A stretch of DNA of 64,000 nt from Micromonospora eburnea (GTDB lineage Bacteria > Actinomycetota > Actinomycetes > Mycobacteriales > Micromonosporaceae): NCBI RefSeq assembly GCF_900090225.1, contig NZ_FMHY01000002.1, positions 3,162,001 to 3,226,000 of the forward strand. Reading direction: 5' to 3'. Positions 13,101-25,780 of this stretch are shown one piece after another (positions within the stretch are counted from its first letter, which is position 1; each line of letters opens with the position of its first letter). The notes beneath the pieces were generated by a model. It had not been told where the DNA came from. It saw nothing but the letters and a program-made list of their open reading frames with translations, and ran no database searches. Position numbers and translations under genes: made by a program.

Positions 13101-16100
13101 TCTGGCGTTCGCTGACCGTCCAGGCGCCACAGCAGATGGCCGGGACCTGGTTGGTGGTGACTCCGGCAGGCCACCCGGGCGCTGAGACAGCCGAGGAGGC
13201 GCTGCGTGGCGCGCAGATCGTCACGCTGGAAGTCGGTCCTTCGGCGGACCGGTCGGCCACGGCGGAACGCCTGCGCGACATCGTCTCCCGGCACGACGAG
13301 ATCACCGGCGTGCTCTCCTACCTGGGCCTCGACGGCCGGCCACACGACGTTCACCCCGAGCTGACCGCGCGGGTGTCGAGCTCTCTGGTCCTTGCACAGG
13401 CACTCGACGACATCGGCCTCGACGCGCCGCTGTGGCTGGTCACCCGTGGGGCCGTCGCCGTCGTGCCCGGCGACCGGGTGTCGGTCGGGGCCGCGCAGAT
13501 CTGGGGCCTGGGGCGGGCACTCGGGCTGGAACAACCCCAGCGCTGGGGCGGCCTCATCGACCTGTCCGAGGAGCCGAACGAGAAGGACGCGCACCGCCTG
13601 CGCGCGGTGCTGGCCGGCGAGCGGGCCGAGGACCAGGTCGCCGTCCGGCCGACCGGGCTGTTCGTGCGCCGGCTGGTCCGCGCGCCACTCGGCGACGCCC
13701 AGCCGGTGCGCGAATGGCGGCCCCGTGGCACGGTGCTCGTCACCGGTGGCACCGGTGGGCTCGGTGGTCACGTGGCCCGCTGGCTCGCCACCAACGGCGC
13801 CGAACACCTGGTTTTGCTCAGCAGACGTGGCCCCGAGGCGCCGGGAGCGAGCGGACTCGCGGCGGAGCTCGCGCGTCTCGGCACCCGGGTCACCATCACC
13901 GCGTGCGACATCGCCGACCGCGCCGGCCTGGCCAGGGTGCTCGACGCCGTGCCCGCCGCACAGCCGTTGACCGCCGTCGTCCACGCCGCCGGTGTCGGCC
14001 TGCAGGCGGCCGTCGCCACCACCACCGAGGCCGCCGCCGCACACGTGATCGGCGGAAAGGTCAGCGGAGCCCTGGTGCTCGACGAGTTGCTCGCCGACCG
14101 CGAACTCGACGCGTTCGTGCTGTTCTCCTCGGGCGCGGCGAGCTGGGGGAGCGCCGGCGGTGCCGTGTACGCGGCCGCCAACGCGGCGCTGGACGCGCTG
14201 GCCGAGGACCGTCGTGCCCGTGGCCTTGTGGCGACCTCGCTGGCCTGGGGCGGCTGGGCCGGCACCGGGATGGCGTTGGGCGGCGCCGAGCAGTTCCTCG
14301 CTCGGCAGGGACTTCGGATGATGCGACCGGAGGTGGCTGTCACCGCGATCAAGCACGCGATCGAGCACGACGAGACCACGGTGACGGTCGCGGACATAGA
14401 CTGGAAGCGGTTCACCTCCACGTTCACCCTCGCCCGCCGCCGCCCGCTGATCGACGAGATTCCCGAGGCCGCCGAGGCGCTGGCGGCAGAGTCGGCGCCG
14501 GTGGGCGCCGGGCCACGGGACACCGCGCTGTGGCGGCGGCTCGCCGGCCTGACCGACGCCGAACGGGACGACGCACTGCTCAACCTCGTACGTGCGGAGG
14601 CGGCCGCCGTGCTCGGGCACGCCAGCACCGACCCGATCGGCGTCACCGTTCCGTTCCGGGAGCTCGGGTTCGACTCGCTGACCGCGGTGGAGCTGCGCAA
14701 CCGGCTGGGCGCCGCGACCGGCCTGCGCCTGCCGGCGGCGGTGGTGTTCGACCACCCCACCGCGCGGGCCCTGGCCGGCACCCTGCTCGCGGAACTCTCC
14801 GGCGAACGGGCGACGGTCGAGGAACCGCGGAGAGTGAGTGCGACCGACGAACCAATCGCGATCATCGGCATGGCCTGCCGCTACCCTGGCGGCATCGCCA
14901 GCCCGGAGGACCTGTGGGCACTGGTGGCGAACGGGCAGGACGCGGTGGCGCCCTTCCCACGGGACCGTGGATGGCAGCGCTACGAACGGGTCGTACCACG
15001 CACCCAGGTCGGCGGCTTCCTGTACGACGCGGCGTACTTCGACCCGGGGTTCTTCGGGATCTCCCCACGCGAGGCGCTGTCCATGGATCCGCAGCAGCGC
15101 CTGCTCATGGAGACCTCGTGGGAGGTGTTCGAACGAGTCGGGCTGACGGCCGGCGCGCTGCACGGCAGCCGGACGGCAGTGTTCATCGGGTGCGCCTCCC
15201 AGGACTACGCCGCGCTGCTGCCCACCGGGGTGGACGAGGCCGAGAGCTTCGGGATGACCGGCACGTCCGGCAGCGTCACGTCCGGCCGGATCGCCTACGC
15301 GTTCGGTCTCGAAGGCCCGGCGCTGACCGTGGACACCGGCTGCTCCTCGTCGCTGGTGGCGCTGCACCTCGCGGCGCAGTCGCTGCGTACTGGTGAGTGC
15401 GAGCTCGCGCTCGCGGGTGGCGCGGCCGTGATGGCGACGCCGGCCGCGTTCGTCGAGGTCGCCCGCCAACGCGGTTTCGCTGGCGACGGCCGGTGCAAGT
15501 CGTTCGCCAGCGCCGCGGACGGCACCGGTTGGGGTGAGGGCGTCGGGGTGCTTCTGCTGGAGCGACTGTCGGACGCGCGACGCAACAACCACCCGATCCT
15601 GGCGGTGGTTCGCGGGTCGGCCATGAACCAGGACGGCGCCTCCAACGGGCTGACGGCGCCCAACGGGTTAGCGCAGCAGGGCGTGATCCGTGAGGCACTG
15701 GCGAACGCCGGCCTGGGGGTGTCGGACGTCGATGCGGTGGAGGCACACGGCACCGGCACCACGCTGGGCGATCCCATCGAGGCGCAGGCGTTGCTGGCGA
15801 CCTACGGCCAACGTGATCCGGAACAACCGTTGTGGTTGGGGTCGATCAAGTCGAACATTGCGCACACCCAAGCCGCCGCGGGCGCGGCCGGCGTGATCAA
15901 GATGGTGATGGCGCTCCAGCACGGTCGCCTGCCGAAGACCCTGCACGTGGACATGCCCACCACGCACGTCAACTGGTCAGCAGGCGCGGTGCGTCTGCTG
16001 ACCGAGGAGCGGGGCTGGCCGGAGACGGGGCGACCGCGGCGGGCCGGGGTGTCCTCGTTCGGGGTCAGCGGCACCAACGTGCACGTGATCCTGGAACAGG

Positions 16101-19100
16101 TGGAGGAGATCGGCGACGGCACCGTCCCCGAGGCGGAGACCATCCCGCCGTTGGTGATCTCGGCCCGGACCGATGCGGCCCTGGGTGCGCAGGCCACGGC
16201 GCTGCACGCATACCTGGCGGAACGACCGGAGGTTTCCCTGGCGGCGGCTGGGCACGCGCTGATGACGGGCCGGTCCGCCTTCGAACACCGTGCCGCCGTA
16301 CTGGATCGCGACCGTGCGGGGGTGCTGCGCAAGCTGGGCGCGATCGCCGAAGGCAAGGCCACCGTCGGCGTGCTCACCGGACGGGCACGCGACGGCAAGG
16401 TCGCCTTCGTGTTCCCCGGACAGGGCGCGCAGTGGGCGGGCATGGCCGCCGGACTGCTCGACTCGGCGCCGGTGTTCGCCGGGCGGATGGCCGAGTGCGC
16501 GGCCGCGCTTGCGCCCTTCGTGGACTGGTCGCTGCTGGACGTGGCGCGGGCCACCGGCGACGCGGCGCTGCTCGACCGGGTGGACGTCGTGCAGCCGGTG
16601 CTGTTCTCGGTGATGGTGTCGCTGGCCGAGCTGTGGCGCTCCTGCGGGATCGAACCCGCCGCGGTGGTCGGGCAATCGCAGGGTGAGATCGCGGCCGCGT
16701 GTGTGGCGGGCGCGCTCTCGCTCACCGACGCTGCGAAGGTCGTCGCGCTGCGGTCCCGTGTCGTCCGCGCGCTGAGCGGAACCGGTGGCATGGTCTCGGT
16801 GAGGCTCACCCCGGACGACGCGCGGACGTTGGTGGACCGCTGTGCGCCGGGCCTGTCGATCGCCGCCGTGAACGGCGCGAGGTCCGTCGGTATCGCCGGC
16901 GACAATCAGGCCCTCGAGGAGCTACTCGCGTACTGCACGGAGCACGACATCCACGCTCGGCGGATCGCCGGCGACTACGCCTCCCACTCCGCGCGGGTCG
17001 AGGCGGTCCGCGACGATCTGCTGGCGGCGGTCGCCGGCATCTCCCCGCGACGCGCGCGGATCCCGCTGTACTCGACGGTGACCGGGACGGTGCTGTCCGG
17101 TGAGCAACTGGACGCCGACTACTGGTACCAGAACATGCGGCACACCGTGCGGCTGCACGACGCGGTGGAACGCCTCGACGCCGACGGTTTCGGGTTCTTC
17201 ATCGAGACCAGCGCGCACCCGGTGCTCACCACCGTGCTCCAGGAGACGATCGAGGCACGGGGGAGTACCGCGGCGGTGCTCGGCACCCTGCGGCGTGACC
17301 AGGGCGGCCTCGACCGGTTCCTGACGAGTGCGGCGGAGGCGTGGGTTCGGGGCCTCGATCCCGACTGGGCGGGCGTGCTACCCGTGCGCCACACCATGCC
17401 CGCCGGTCTGCCGACCTACCCCTTCCAACGCGACCGGTACTGGTTGGACCCCGGCAAGGCCATGGCCGCCGATGTCACCTCCGCCGGCCTCAGCTCGCCC
17501 CGCCACCCCATCCTGGGCGCGGGCATGCGGCTGGCCGAGTCCGGCACGACGGTGTTCACCGGCAGGTTGTCGTTGGCAACGCATCCATGGCTGGCCGACC
17601 ACCAGATTGACGGCACCGTCGTGCTGCCCGGCACAGCCATGGTCGAGCTGGCCGTGTGCGCCGGCGGCCTGGCCGGCTGTGACCAGGTGGACGAGCTGAC
17701 CCTTCAGGCGCCGTTGGTGATCCCGGCGGCGGGCGCGGTCGTCCTGCAGCTGACGGTCACCGCGCCGAACGAGGCCGGCGACCGGGAGTTGCGGCTGCAC
17801 GCACGCGTCGAGAACGCGGTCGAGGACGAGCCGTGGGTGCTGCACGCCACGGGATCGTTGACGCGATCCGGTTCCCGGCCCACGGGTGACCTGTCTGCGT
17901 GGCCACCCGCCGGGGCCACCGAGGTCGACGTCAACGACCTCTACGAGCGGATGGCCGAACGGGGCGCCGGGTTCGGGCCCGCGTTCCAGGGCGTCAGCGC
18001 CGTGTGGCGGCTCGCCGGTGAGATGTGTGCCGAGGTTGAGCTGCCCTCCGCACAGCGGGACGACGCCGACCGCTACGCCGTGCACCCCGCGCTGCTCGAC
18101 TCGGCGCTGCACCCCATCGGCCTGTGCGAGTTCCTCGGCGAGGAGGTGACCACGCTCCGGCCGTTCTCCTACAACGGAATCCGGGTGTACACGGCGGGCG
18201 CCACGACGCTGCGCGTACGCCTGTCAGACGCCGGGGAGGGCAGGATCCGGGTGTTGGTGGCCGACGGGACCGGCGCTCCGGTCGCCGAGGTCGAATCGCT
18301 GGTCCTGCGTCCGGTCTCGGCCGAGCGGGTTGGTGCCGGCGCCACGTACCACGATTCCCTGTTCTGGATGGACTGGCGCCCGGTCGAGGCCACCACGGCC
18401 CCGACGTCGGGACGATGGGTGACCGTCGGCGATCCACGGCCGGAGTGGCACCTGATGGTGACGACCGACAGCGGCGCGACGGCGGGCTATGCCGACCTCG
18501 ATGCGCTGACCGAGTCGATCGACGCCGGCTCACCCGTCCCGGAGGCCGTGTTCGTGGCAGGCACCCCCTCGGGGGCCTCGGCCGGACTGGCGGAAGGCAC
18601 GAGGGACGCGGTCAACCGAATGCTGGCGCTTGCGCGGACGTGGTCCGCCGACGAGCGGTTCTCAAATGCTCGGCTGGTCGTCGTGACCCGAGGTGCGCTG
18701 GCCGTCGAGCCGGACGACGCCGTGCCCGATCTGGCGGGTGGCGCGGTGTGGGGGCTGCTGCGGTCCGCGCAGAACGAACACCCCGGCCGGTTCACGTTGC
18801 TGGACGTGGACGAGGACACGGTGCCCCCGTACGTGCTGAGGCACGCCGTCGGGTCCGGTGAACCGCAGCTCGCCGTACGGTCGGGGCGGGTTCTGGCGGC
18901 TCGGCTGGCCAGGGTGCCGCTGCCGTCGTCCAACGACGGCGGCGACCCGGCCCCGGTGTTCGACCGGATGGGCACGGTCCTCGTCACCGGCGCCACCGGT
19001 GGCCTCGGCGCGTTGCTGTCGCGACACCTTGTCATCAGGCACGGCGTCCGGAACCTGTTGCTCGTCAACAGGAGCGGCGCGGAGGCGCCCGGCGCCACCA

Positions 19101-20266
19101 GGCTGCGGACCGAGCTGCTCGATCTCGGCGCCAACGTGGACCTCGAAGCCTGCGACCTCGGTGACCGGGCCGCGGTGTCCGGCCTGCTCGAACGGATCCC
19201 GGCGAATCGGCCACTGACCGCCGTGATCCACCTGGCCGGGGTCTTCGACGACGGGCTGCTGTCCTCGCTGACCCCCGAGCAGGTCGCGACGGTGCTGCGC
19301 CCCAAGGTCGACGGCGCGGTCAACCTGCACGAGCTGACCGCCGGCATGGAGCTGTCCGCCTTCGTGCTGTACTCCTCGATCGCGGGCACCTTCGGCGGTG
19401 CCGGTCAGGGCAACTATGCCGCCGCCAACGCCTTCCTCGACGCGTTGGCCCAGTACCGCCATGCGCAGGGCCTGCCTGGCCGCTCGCTGGCATGGGGCCT
19501 GTGGGCCGAACGCGCCGGGATGGCCGGCCGGTTCGACGCGGCCGTCGTCGACCGCAACATACGTCGCGGTGTCGCGGCGCTGTCGGCCGAGGAGGGGCTC
19601 GCGCTGTTCGACGACGCGTGCCACGCCGACAACGCGGTGCTGGTGCCGATGCGGCTCGACAACGAGGCGCTGCGGGCGCGGGCGACGGCCGGTGACGTTC
19701 CACCGGTGCTGCGTGGCCTGGTCCGCGCGCCGCGGCGCCGGGCGAAAGCCGCGGAGGCAGGCCTCGGACAACGACTCGCTCACGCGTCCGAGGCAGAACG
19801 CAGGCAGGCGCTCGTCGACGTGGTCCGCGAGCACGCGGCCGACGTGCTCGGCTACGCGTCGTTCGACGAGCTGGACGTCGACAGGCCGTTCCGAGAGATG
19901 GGTTTCGACTCACTGACCGCGGTCGAGCTGCGCAACCGGCTCAGCGCGGTGACCGGTCTGCGGCTCCCGGTGACGCTGGTGTTCGACCACCCCCGGCCCG
20001 AGGCGCTGGCGGACCGCCTGTACGAGCAGCTCTTCGAAGCGCGGCCAGCGGACGACACGGACGACGCGCGGATCCGGGACGCCCTCGCGACGGTGCCGAT
20101 CGCCCGCCTGCGGGAAGCCGGACTGCTCGGCAGGCTGCTGGACATGGCCGACGCCGGCGGCGGAGCAGCGCCGTCCGAGGCGACAGAGCCCAGGGAACGG
20201 ATCGAGGACATGGACACGGCGTCGCTCGTGCGGCTCGCCATGGCCGACGCGGAGGGCGCGCAGTGA
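10157..20266 (+). CDS. Modular type I PKS, gene B: KS-AT-KR-ACP / KS-AT-DH-KR-ACP
   Basis: Starts at ATG 10157, 43 bp after gene A, with AGGAG at 10141. Residues 1-34 form a coiled-coil docking helix (KLRDYLKR type). Module c: KS Cys 206, AT Ser 656 with YASH 756-759 (methylmalonyl), a dimerisation-element-like stretch, an A-type KR (no LDD; Trp before the catalytic Tyr) from about 1190, and ACP Ser 1507. It should give a beta-hydroxyl. Module d: KS from about 1564 with DTGC at Cys 1729, AT with GQSQG (Ser 2174) and YASH 2274-2277, DH with His 2482 and intact HxxxGxxxxP, B-type KR (FDD) from about 2938, and ACP Ser 3252. It should give a methyl-branched alkene. The C-terminal tail ([14 protein letters not shown]) is a different docking class from genes A, C and E and suits the N-terminus of gene C. 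The stop overlaps the gene C start. Confidence 0.96.
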   Translation: MSEEAKLRDYLKRAITESHRAYARLAEVEQRVREPIAIVGMACRFPNGTDSPADLWEAVSAGADLIGEFPTDRGWDLGSLFHPDPARPGTSYTREGGFLTAPGDFDPAFFGISPREAVAMDPQQRLLLETAWEAIERAEIDPRSLHSSRTGVFIGGASQEYVGLLAAADHDSEGHLLTGTVGSVMSGRIAYVLGLEGPAVTVDTACSSSLVAMHLAAQALRNDECTLALAGGVSVMVTPGPFIEFSRQRGLAADGRCKAFAAAADGTGWGEGVGLVLLERLSDARRNGHRVLAVVRGSAVNQDGASNGLTAPNGPSQQRVIQQALANAGLGVSDVDAVEAHGTGTTLGDPIEAQALLATYGQRDPGRPLWLGSVKSNIGHTQSAAGVAGVIKMVLALRHGRLPRTLHVDEPTPHVDWSAGAVRLLTEEQDWPENGRPRRAGVSSFGVSGTNAHLIIEQAPPDVPDDQASGEHPPPPVASATMPWVVSGNTEAALRAQARRLLTHITERPELSLNDIGRTLASARTSLACRAVVLADHAGHPSALRSLADAEPARTVVQGTALRGDGAVFVFPGQGSQWAGMAVELLDSSPVFAGRMAECAAALRPCVDWSLLDVVRRGEMLDRVDVVQPMLFAVMVSLAELWRSCGVEPVAVLGHSQGEIAAACVAGALSLADAARVVVARSKALVALAGSGGMLSVALPRESARKLVTDSGGRLSIAALNGPRSVVVSGDDEALRELAARCEVDGVRARRIAVDYASHSPHVDGLRDELMRELVGITPKPATVSFCSTVTGGFVDTTTLDADYWFRNLRQTVRLDTAVATVLDEGCGLLVEVSPHPVLLPGVQEAIDERQAEAVILGSLQRDEPEAHRFLQSLARAYVHGADVRWEKFYRPAQGPPVELPTYAFQHERFWVAPPSPAADTTGPESAFWDAVDHGDVAALCETMDIDPAARESLETLAPALSSWRRRRRERSLVDSWRYRVVWRSLTVQAPQQMAGTWLVVTPAGHPGAETAEEALRGAQIVTLEVGPSADRSATAERLRDIVSRHDEITGVLSYLGLDGRPHDVHPELTARVSSSLVLAQALDDIGLDAPLWLVTRGAVAVVPGDRVSVGAAQIWGLGRALGLEQPQRWGGLIDLSEEPNEKDAHRLRAVLAGERAEDQVAVRPTGLFVRRLVRAPLGDAQPVREWRPRGTVLVTGGTGGLGGHVARWLATNGAEHLVLLSRRGPEAPGASGLAAELARLGTRVTITACDIADRAGLARVLDAVPAAQPLTAVVHAAGVGLQAAVATTTEAAAAHVIGGKVSGALVLDELLADRELDAFVLFSSGAASWGSAGGAVYAAANAALDALAEDRRARGLVATSLAWGGWAGTGMALGGAEQFLARQGLRMMRPEVAVTAIKHAIEHDETTVTVADIDWKRFTSTFTLARRRPLIDEIPEAAEALAAESAPVGAGPRDTALWRRLAGLTDAERDDALLNLVRAEAAAVLGHASTDPIGVTVPFRELGFDSLTAVELRNRLGAATGLRLPAAVVFDHPTARALAGTLLAELSGERATVEEPRRVSATDEPIAIIGMACRYPGGIASPEDLWALVANGQDAVAPFPRDRGWQRYERVVPRTQVGGFLYDAAYFDPGFFGISPREALSMDPQQRLLMETSWEVFERVGLTAGALHGSRTAVFIGCASQDYAALLPTGVDEAESFGMTGTSGSVTSGRIAYAFGLEGPALTVDTGCSSSLVALHLAAQSLRTGECELALAGGAAVMATPAAFVEVARQRGFAGDGRCKSFASAADGTGWGEGVGVLLLERLSDARRNNHPILAVVRGSAMNQDGASNGLTAPNGLAQQGVIREALANAGLGVSDVDAVEAHGTGTTLGDPIEAQALLATYGQRDPEQPLWLGSIKSNIAHTQAAAGAAGVIKMVMALQHGRLPKTLHVDMPTTHVNWSAGAVRLLTEERGWPETGRPRRAGVSSFGVSGTNVHVILEQVEEIGDGTVPEAETIPPLVISARTDAALGAQATALHAYLAERPEVSLAAAGHALMTGRSAFEHRAAVLDRDRAGVLRKLGAIAEGKATVGVLTGRARDGKVAFVFPGQGAQWAGMAAGLLDSAPVFAGRMAECAAALAPFVDWSLLDVARATGDAALLDRVDVVQPVLFSVMVSLAELWRSCGIEPAAVVGQSQGEIAAACVAGALSLTDAAKVVALRSRVVRALSGTGGMVSVRLTPDDARTLVDRCAPGLSIAAVNGARSVGIAGDNQALEELLAYCTEHDIHARRIAGDYASHSARVEAVRDDLLAAVAGISPRRARIPLYSTVTGTVLSGEQLDADYWYQNMRHTVRLHDAVERLDADGFGFFIETSAHPVLTTVLQETIEARGSTAAVLGTLRRDQGGLDRFLTSAAEAWVRGLDPDWAGVLPVRHTMPAGLPTYPFQRDRYWLDPGKAMAADVTSAGLSSPRHPILGAGMRLAESGTTVFTGRLSLATHPWLADHQIDGTVVLPGTAMVELAVCAGGLAGCDQVDELTLQAPLVIPAAGAVVLQLTVTAPNEAGDRELRLHARVENAVEDEPWVLHATGSLTRSGSRPTGDLSAWPPAGATEVDVNDLYERMAERGAGFGPAFQGVSAVWRLAGEMCAEVELPSAQRDDADRYAVHPALLDSALHPIGLCEFLGEEVTTLRPFSYNGIRVYTAGATTLRVRLSDAGEGRIRVLVADGTGAPVAEVESLVLRPVSAERVGAGATYHDSLFWMDWRPVEATTAPTSGRWVTVGDPRPEWHLMVTTDSGATAGYADLDALTESIDAGSPVPEAVFVAGTPSGASAGLAEGTRDAVNRMLALARTWSADERFSNARLVVVTRGALAVEPDDAVPDLAGGAVWGLLRSAQNEHPGRFTLLDVDEDTVPPYVLRHAVGSGEPQLAVRSGRVLAARLARVPLPSSNDGGDPAPVFDRMGTVLVTGATGGLGALLSRHLVIRHGVRNLLLVNRSGAEAPGATRLRTELLDLGANVDLEACDLGDRAAVSGLLERIPANRPLTAVIHLAGVFDDGLLSSLTPEQVATVLRPKVDGAVNLHELTAGMELSAFVLYSSIAGTFGGAGQGNYAAANAFLDALAQYRHAQGLPGRSLAWGLWAERAGMAGRFDAAVVDRNIRRGVAALSAEEGLALFDDACHADNAVLVPMRLDNEALRARATAGDVPPVLRGLVRAPRRRAKAAEAGLGQRLAHASEAERRQALVDVVREHAADVLGYASFDELDVDRPFREMGFDSLTAVELRNRLSAVTGLRLPVTLVFDHPRPEALADRLYEQLFEARPADDTDDARIRDALATVPIARLREAGLLGRLLDMADAGGGAAPSEATEPRERIEDMDTASLVRLAMADAEGAQ
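10903..11481 (+). repeat. KS tract nearly identical to 32679-33253
   Basis: By eye only about four substitutions and one G indel separate this stretch of the gene B first KS from the second KS of gene D. Both share unusually T-rich third positions (GGT, TTG, GAT, CAT) compared with their flanks. This suggests recent gene conversion or intragenic duplication. Confidence 0.85.
11868..12172 (+). repeat. AT 5'-half tract nearly identical to 205-510
   Basis: Partner of the tract in gene A. It covers the PGQGSQ to GHSQG half of the gene B module c AT. The conversion boundary lies between the active-site Ser and the substrate-specificity loop. Confidence 0.8.
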
Positions 20267-23200
20267 CCGGGAAGGACACCTCGCCGACACAGGTCGTCGA
20301 CGCGCTGCGTGCCGCGCTGCTCACGAACGACCGGCTGCGACAGGAGAACAGGCGGCTCGCGGCCCTGTCGACCGAACCGGTGGCGATCGTGGCGATGGCG
20401 TGCCGCTACGCCGGCGGCGCGCGGAACCCGGAGGAGCTGTGGTCGCTCGTACACACCGGCACGGACGCGATGAGCAGGCCGCCCACGGACCGTGGCTGGG
20501 ACGTGGCGGCGGGCGAACCTTCGCCGTGTGGCGGTTTCATGCCCGACGCAGCCGACTTCGACGCCGGTTTCTTCGGTATCTCGCCGCGTGAGGCCGTCAC
20601 GATGGATCCGCAGCAGCGGCTGCTGCTCGAAACCTCGTGGGAGGCGGTCGAGCGGGCACGCCTCGATCCCCGGTCGCTGCGCGGTAGCAGGACCGGAGTG
20701 TTCATCGGCGGGTCGGCGCACGAGTTCATGACCGTGCTGGCCACGGTGCCCGGTGCTGGTGACTACCTGGCGACCGCGGCGTCCGGGAGTGTGCTGGCCG
20801 GCAGGATCGCCTACACCCTCGGCTTGGAGGGCCCCGCCATGACGGTGGACACCGCGTGTTCGTCGTCGCTGGTGGCGTTGCACGTAGCGGTGCAGTCGAT
20901 ACGCAACGGCGAGTGCTCGCTGGCATTGGCGGGCGGGGTGTCCGTGATGACCACACTGGGCCCGCTGGTGGCCTTCGCCAAGCAGGGCGGCCTCGCGGCG
21001 GATGGGCGATGCAAGTCGTTCGCGGCCGCGGCGGACGGAACGGGCTGGGGTGAGGGTGTTGGGGTCGTGTTACTGGAGCGGTTGTCGGACGCGCAGCGCA
21101 ACGGCCATCGGGTGTTGGCGGTGGTACGCGGTTCCGCGGTGAACCAGGACGGCGCGTCGAACGGGTTGACGGCGCCGAATGGTCCGTCGCAGCAGCGCGT
21201 GATTCGCGCCGCGTTGGCAAATGCCGGCCTCCGGCCGTCAGATGTGGACGTCGTGGAGGCACACGGCACCGGTACCACGTTGGGTGACCCGATCGAGGCG
21301 CAGGCGTTGTTGGAAGCCTATGGCCAGCGTGACCCGAGTCGGCCGTTGTGGTTGGGATCGCTCAAATCCAACATCGGGCACACCCAGGAGGCCGCTGGCA
21401 TCGCTGGCGTGATCAAAATGGTGCTGGCGTTGCAGCATGGTCGCCTGCCAAAAACGCTGCACGTCAACGAGCCGACGCCCCATGTGGACTGGTCCGCCGG
21501 TGCGGTCAACCTGTTGACCGAGGAGCAGGAATGGCCCGACACGGGTCGGCCGCGACGTGCCGGGGTGTCCTCGTTCGGGATCAGCGGCACCAACGCGCAC
21601 CTCATCCTCGAACAAGCGCCTCCGGCGGACCACACCTCTCATCCCGGGCAGATCGGCCGCGCGGGCCTACCGGCGATCCCATGGGTGATCTCCGCACGGG
21701 CACCGGAGGCCGTCGCGGCCCAGGCCCAACGCCTCCTGTCGACGTGCGCGGGTGAGTTCGACCCGGTGACGATCGGCCACTCGCTGGCCACCACCCGCTC
21801 CGCGTTCGAGTACCGCGCCGCGGTGGTGGCACCCGACGGCGACGGGCTCCTGCGGGGCCTGACCGCCCTTGTCGAGGGCAGGCCGGATCCGTCGGTGACC
21901 AGCGGAACCGCCGCCGGTGGCAAGACCGCGTTCCTGTTCTCCGGGCAGGGCACCCAACATCTCGGCATGGGGCGGGAGCTGGCGGGCGCCTTTCCCGTGT
22001 TCGCCCGCGCCTTCGCCGAGGTTTGCGACGGGCTTCGCCCCCACATGGACCGACCGCTTCGCGACGTCGTGTTCGCCGCGCCGGATTCGCCGGAGGCGGC
22101 GCTGCTCGACGAGACGCGGTACGCGCAGGCCGCGCTGTTCGCGGTCCAGGTGGCGTTGTTCCGGCTCGTCGAGTCGTGGGGACTGCGCCCGGACGTCCTC
22201 ATGGGACATTCGGTCGGCGAGCTCGCCGCCGTGCACGTCGCCGGTGCGTTGTCGCTCGCGGACGCCTGCTCACTGGTCGCGGCCCGGGGCGAGCTGATGC
22301 AGGCGATGCCGCCGGGTGGGGCGATGGTGGCGGTGCAGGCCGCTGCGGACGAGGTCGCCCCCCTGCTCGCCGGCAGGGACGGCGAGGTGAGCCTGGCCGC
22401 GGTCAACGGACCCGAGGCCGTTGTGCTGTCCGGAGAACAGGACGCTGTCGCCGCGGTGGCGGCCGTGTTCGAGGCCCAGAGTCGCAGGTCCAAACGCCTG
22501 CGTGTCAGCCACGCGTTCCACTCCGCGCGGATGGACCCGATCCTCGCCGACCTGGTGCGGGCGGCGGAGAAGCTGACCTGGCGCTCACCGTCCATCGCAA
22601 TCGTGTCGACCGTCACCGGCGAACCGGTCGGTGCTGAGCTGTGCGCACCGGACTACTGGGGCCGCAACGCTCGCGGGACGGTCCGGTTCGCCGACGGCAT
22701 CCACGCGCTCGTCGCCGCCGGGGTGACACGGTGCCTGGAACTGGGGCCGGACGAGTCCCTCTCCACCCTGGGGCAGCACTGCCTCGGCGAGAACGACCGG
22801 ATCACGTTCGTCCCCGCGCTGCGGTCCACCGGCTCCGAAACGCGCAGCGTGGTGGGTGCGTTGTCCAGCCTGCACACGTACGGCGCCGCGGTGGACTGGC
22901 CCGCGTTCTTCGCCCCTGCCGGAGCTGGCACGACGGACCTGCCCACATACGCGTTCCAGCGCCGGCGGTACTGGCCGGCGCGGAAAACGTCGACGGACGC
23001 CGCCGCGCTCGGCCTTGATCCGGTCGACCACCCGCTGCTCGGCGCGTGCGTGGTACGCGCCGACGCCGGCACGACCCTGTTGACCGGACGCCTGTCCGTG
23101 CGAGCACACCGTTGGCTCGCGACCGAGGAAGTCCTCGGCTGCGTTGAGCTCCCAGCGAGCGCCATGGTCGAACTCGCGATCCGCGCGGGTGACGAGGTCG

Positions 23201-25752
23201 GCTGCGACGTGGTTGAGGAACTACAGCTCGCCGGACCGCTTGTCCTTCCGGCGGAGGGGAACGTGCGCCTGCAGGTTGTGGTCGGCGCGCCGGACGACGC
23301 CGGGAGGCACCCGGTCGAGGTGCACTACCGGGCGGACGGAGCGGACGAGCGCCAGCCGTGGCGCCGCCACGCGACCGGCACGCTGGCCCGGAACGGAGCA
23401 CCGCTCCCCGAGCCGATCGAGCAGTGGCCGGCGGCCGGCGCGGTCGTGGCGGAGCGGGAAACCCTCGACGGGCCAGCCCCAGGCACCCTGTGGCGCGACG
23501 CCGGCAGCGACGTCGTCTACGCGGAGGTCGAACTGCCCGAGGACCATCGCGAGCACGTCGACCGGTTCGGGCTGCACCCCGCCCTGCTCGACGCGGCGGC
23601 ACGTGCGGCGGTCGCCGCGGGACTGCTGCCCCTGCCCGCCGGCGGTCGAGTCGCGTGGCAGGGGGTGTCGCTGCACGCCACGGGCGCCGTGGCGCTGCGC
23701 ATGCGTATCGCACCGGACAGCGTGGACGCGGTGACGATCACCGCGGTGGACCTCGCAGGCCGGCCGGTGGCCTCGGTGAGGGCGCTGTCAGTCCATGCGG
23801 CCGACGGTGTCGCCCGGGCACCGGAGGGCGGCCCCGACTGCCTGTTCACCGTGCGCTGGCGCCCCTTCACCCCGGTTTCTGCCGGGCAGGCGCCACAGCC
23901 GTATCTGGTGCTCGGCGACAGCGACGGCGAGTACGCCGACCTGGCCGCGCTGGCCGAGGCGATCGACGGCGGACACGATGTGCCAGGTGTCGTGGTCATG
24001 CCGGTGTGCGCCGAGGCGGTCGCGGACACCGATGTTGTGGCGGCGGTGCGTGCGGCGACACACCGGGTGCTGGCCGCGATCCAGCACTGGTTGCGGGACG
24101 AGCGCTTCGCCTCCTCGACGCTTCTGATCGCCACGAGGGGCGCGGTCAGTACGCAGACCGATGGTGATGTCGCGGATCTCGCCGGCGCCGCGGTCTGGGG
24201 ACTGGTTCGCACGGCACAGTCCGAACACCCCGCCCGGTTCGTCCTGGTGGATCTGGACGGGAGTCCGTCCGTCCCGCCGATGGGTGAGCTGCCTGGCTGG
24301 GGTGAGCCGCAGCTGGCCGTGCGTGCCGGACAGTTCCTTGTTCCCAGGCTGGCCAGGGCCACCATCTCCGAAGCCGGGAGCGGCAGCGCGTTCACCCCGG
24401 ACGGGACGGTGCTGGTCACCGGCGCCACCGGCGGCTTGGGACCGCTCGTCGCCCGCCATCTTGTCGAGGTGCACGGGGTGCGCCGGCTTCTCCTGATGAG
24501 CAGGCGAGGCGGGGCGGCGGAGGGCGTGACCGACCTCGTCGCCGACCTGATGCGGTCCGGCGCGGCCGTGACGGTGGTGGCCGGTGACGTCGCGGACGCC
24601 GGCGCGGTGCGCCGCGCGCTGGCCGAAGCGGAGCCGGACCACCCCGTGCGCGGCGTCGTGCATGTCGCCGGCGTGCTGGACGACGGTGTCGTGGCGGCCC
24701 TGACACCGGAGCGGGTCGACAACGTGCTGCGCCCGAAGCTCGACGCCGCGGTGAACCTGCACCAGTTGACCAAGGACCTCGACCTGTCCGCGTTTGTGCT
24801 GTTCTCCTCGGCCGCCGGCATTCTCGGTGGCCCGGGACAGGCGAACTACGCCGCGGCTAACGCGTTCCTGGACGCGTTCGCGCAACATCGCCGCGCCAAC
24901 GGCCTTCCTGCGGTCTCCCTGGCATGGGGAGGGTGGGGAGGTGGCACCGGCATGGCGGGAGAGGTCACGCGGCCGGGCCGATCCCGACTGGCGCGGGGCG
25001 GCATGGCCCTGCTGTCTGTTTCCGAGGGGCTGGCACTGTTCGATGCCGCGCAACGGGGACGCGACTCTGTCGTCGTACCCATGCGAGTGGACGTGTCCTC
25101 GGTGCGGGTGCACGCGGAGGATGTGCCACCGCTCCTGCGGGACCTCGTACCGGTACGTCCCAGACGTGGGGCGGCGAGCGGGGCGGCACCCACCTTCCGA
25201 CAGCGGTTGGCGGCGCTATCCGCACCGGAACGGGAACGCGCGCTGCTCGACCTGGTCCGCACTCACGTGGCCGCGGTGCTGGGGCACTCGTCCCCGGAAC
25301 AGGTCGAGCGTCACCGCGGCTTCCTCGACCTCGGCCTTGACTCCCTGACCGCACTGGAGCTGCGCAACGGGCTCGGCGCGGCGATCGGGCTCCGGCTGTC
25401 CGCCACCCTGCTGTTCGACTACCCGACGCCGGTCGACCTGGCCGCGCGGCTCGGTGAGTTGGTCAGCCCGGACGGGTCGACCACGAGGGCTGCGGTGCTT
25501 GCCGCGATTGCCCAACTCGAGGCGGGCCTGGCCGAACTGGACAGCTCGGTTCGCGGCTACGACACGGTGGCGCGCCGGATGCGGGCCATGGTCGCGAAGT
25601 GGCAGGAGAGGCAGGGCCGCGATCACGGCGACGCCCCCGACGTGGACTTCGGCTCGGCCACGGCCGACGAGATGTTCGAGTACATCACCCGAGACCTCGG
25701 TCTCGCCCACGCGGACGAGAAAGACGTGCCCGGCCAACCCGAGGCGCACTAG
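20263..25752 (+). CDS. Modular type I PKS, gene C: single module KS-AT-DH(inactive)-KR-ACP
   Basis: GTG 20263 overlaps the gene B stop as GTGA, so the two genes are translationally coupled. The N-terminal docking helix ([20 protein letters not shown]) is of the type that pairs with gene B's tail. The KS has Cys 199; the AT has GHSVG (Ser 650) and HAFH 750-753, so malonyl-CoA is expected. The DH region (about 920-1180) is degenerate: the usual WLADH is WLATE, so the catalytic His is Glu 955, and the central YGPxFxG stretch is missing. The KR from about 1380 is intact (LDD, Lys/Ser/Tyr/Asn present) and B-type; ACP Ser is 1694. The module should therefore stop at a beta-hydroxyl. The C-terminus is class 1a docking ([12 protein letters not shown]), matching the N-terminus of gene D. 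Confidence 0.96.
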   Translation: MTGKDTSPTQVVDALRAALLTNDRLRQENRRLAALSTEPVAIVAMACRYAGGARNPEELWSLVHTGTDAMSRPPTDRGWDVAAGEPSPCGGFMPDAADFDAGFFGISPREAVTMDPQQRLLLETSWEAVERARLDPRSLRGSRTGVFIGGSAHEFMTVLATVPGAGDYLATAASGSVLAGRIAYTLGLEGPAMTVDTACSSSLVALHVAVQSIRNGECSLALAGGVSVMTTLGPLVAFAKQGGLAADGRCKSFAAAADGTGWGEGVGVVLLERLSDAQRNGHRVLAVVRGSAVNQDGASNGLTAPNGPSQQRVIRAALANAGLRPSDVDVVEAHGTGTTLGDPIEAQALLEAYGQRDPSRPLWLGSLKSNIGHTQEAAGIAGVIKMVLALQHGRLPKTLHVNEPTPHVDWSAGAVNLLTEEQEWPDTGRPRRAGVSSFGISGTNAHLILEQAPPADHTSHPGQIGRAGLPAIPWVISARAPEAVAAQAQRLLSTCAGEFDPVTIGHSLATTRSAFEYRAAVVAPDGDGLLRGLTALVEGRPDPSVTSGTAAGGKTAFLFSGQGTQHLGMGRELAGAFPVFARAFAEVCDGLRPHMDRPLRDVVFAAPDSPEAALLDETRYAQAALFAVQVALFRLVESWGLRPDVLMGHSVGELAAVHVAGALSLADACSLVAARGELMQAMPPGGAMVAVQAAADEVAPLLAGRDGEVSLAAVNGPEAVVLSGEQDAVAAVAAVFEAQSRRSKRLRVSHAFHSARMDPILADLVRAAEKLTWRSPSIAIVSTVTGEPVGAELCAPDYWGRNARGTVRFADGIHALVAAGVTRCLELGPDESLSTLGQHCLGENDRITFVPALRSTGSETRSVVGALSSLHTYGAAVDWPAFFAPAGAGTTDLPTYAFQRRRYWPARKTSTDAAALGLDPVDHPLLGACVVRADAGTTLLTGRLSVRAHRWLATEEVLGCVELPASAMVELAIRAGDEVGCDVVEELQLAGPLVLPAEGNVRLQVVVGAPDDAGRHPVEVHYRADGADERQPWRRHATGTLARNGAPLPEPIEQWPAAGAVVAERETLDGPAPGTLWRDAGSDVVYAEVELPEDHREHVDRFGLHPALLDAAARAAVAAGLLPLPAGGRVAWQGVSLHATGAVALRMRIAPDSVDAVTITAVDLAGRPVASVRALSVHAADGVARAPEGGPDCLFTVRWRPFTPVSAGQAPQPYLVLGDSDGEYADLAALAEAIDGGHDVPGVVVMPVCAEAVADTDVVAAVRAATHRVLAAIQHWLRDERFASSTLLIATRGAVSTQTDGDVADLAGAAVWGLVRTAQSEHPARFVLVDLDGSPSVPPMGELPGWGEPQLAVRAGQFLVPRLARATISEAGSGSAFTPDGTVLVTGATGGLGPLVARHLVEVHGVRRLLLMSRRGGAAEGVTDLVADLMRSGAAVTVVAGDVADAGAVRRALAEAEPDHPVRGVVHVAGVLDDGVVAALTPERVDNVLRPKLDAAVNLHQLTKDLDLSAFVLFSSAAGILGGPGQANYAAANAFLDAFAQHRRANGLPAVSLAWGGWGGGTGMAGEVTRPGRSRLARGGMALLSVSEGLALFDAAQRGRDSVVVPMRVDVSSVRVHAEDVPPLLRDLVPVRPRRGAASGAAPTFRQRLAALSAPERERALLDLVRTHVAAVLGHSSPEQVERHRGFLDLGLDSLTALELRNGLGAAIGLRLSATLLFDYPTPVDLAARLGELVSPDGSTTRAAVLAAIAQLEAGLAELDSSVRGYDTVARRMRAMVAKWQERQGRDHGDAPDVDFGSATADEMFEYITRDLGLAHADEKDVPGQPEAH
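23020..23810 (+). other. Degenerate, inactive dehydratase region in gene C
   Basis: The N-terminal half of the DH fold is recognisable (HPLLGACV, then [18 protein letters not shown]), but the His position is Glu (codon 23125) and PGT is PAS. The second half lacks the YGPxFxG segment, although HPALLDAA is kept. Dehydration at this module is not expected. Confidence 0.85.
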
Positions 25753-25780
25753 TCGGTACCACTTCCATCGAGGACGGCGT

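Noticed and set aside
20726-21262. Proline/threonine-rich minus-strand frames resembling secreted proteins
   Set aside because: Complement of a KS domain; no signal peptide or ribosome-binding site.
25454-25780. Upstream extension of gene D's frame to 25454
   Set aside because: Overlaps the end of gene C with no family similarity; the docking helix and ribosome-binding site fix the start at 25781.
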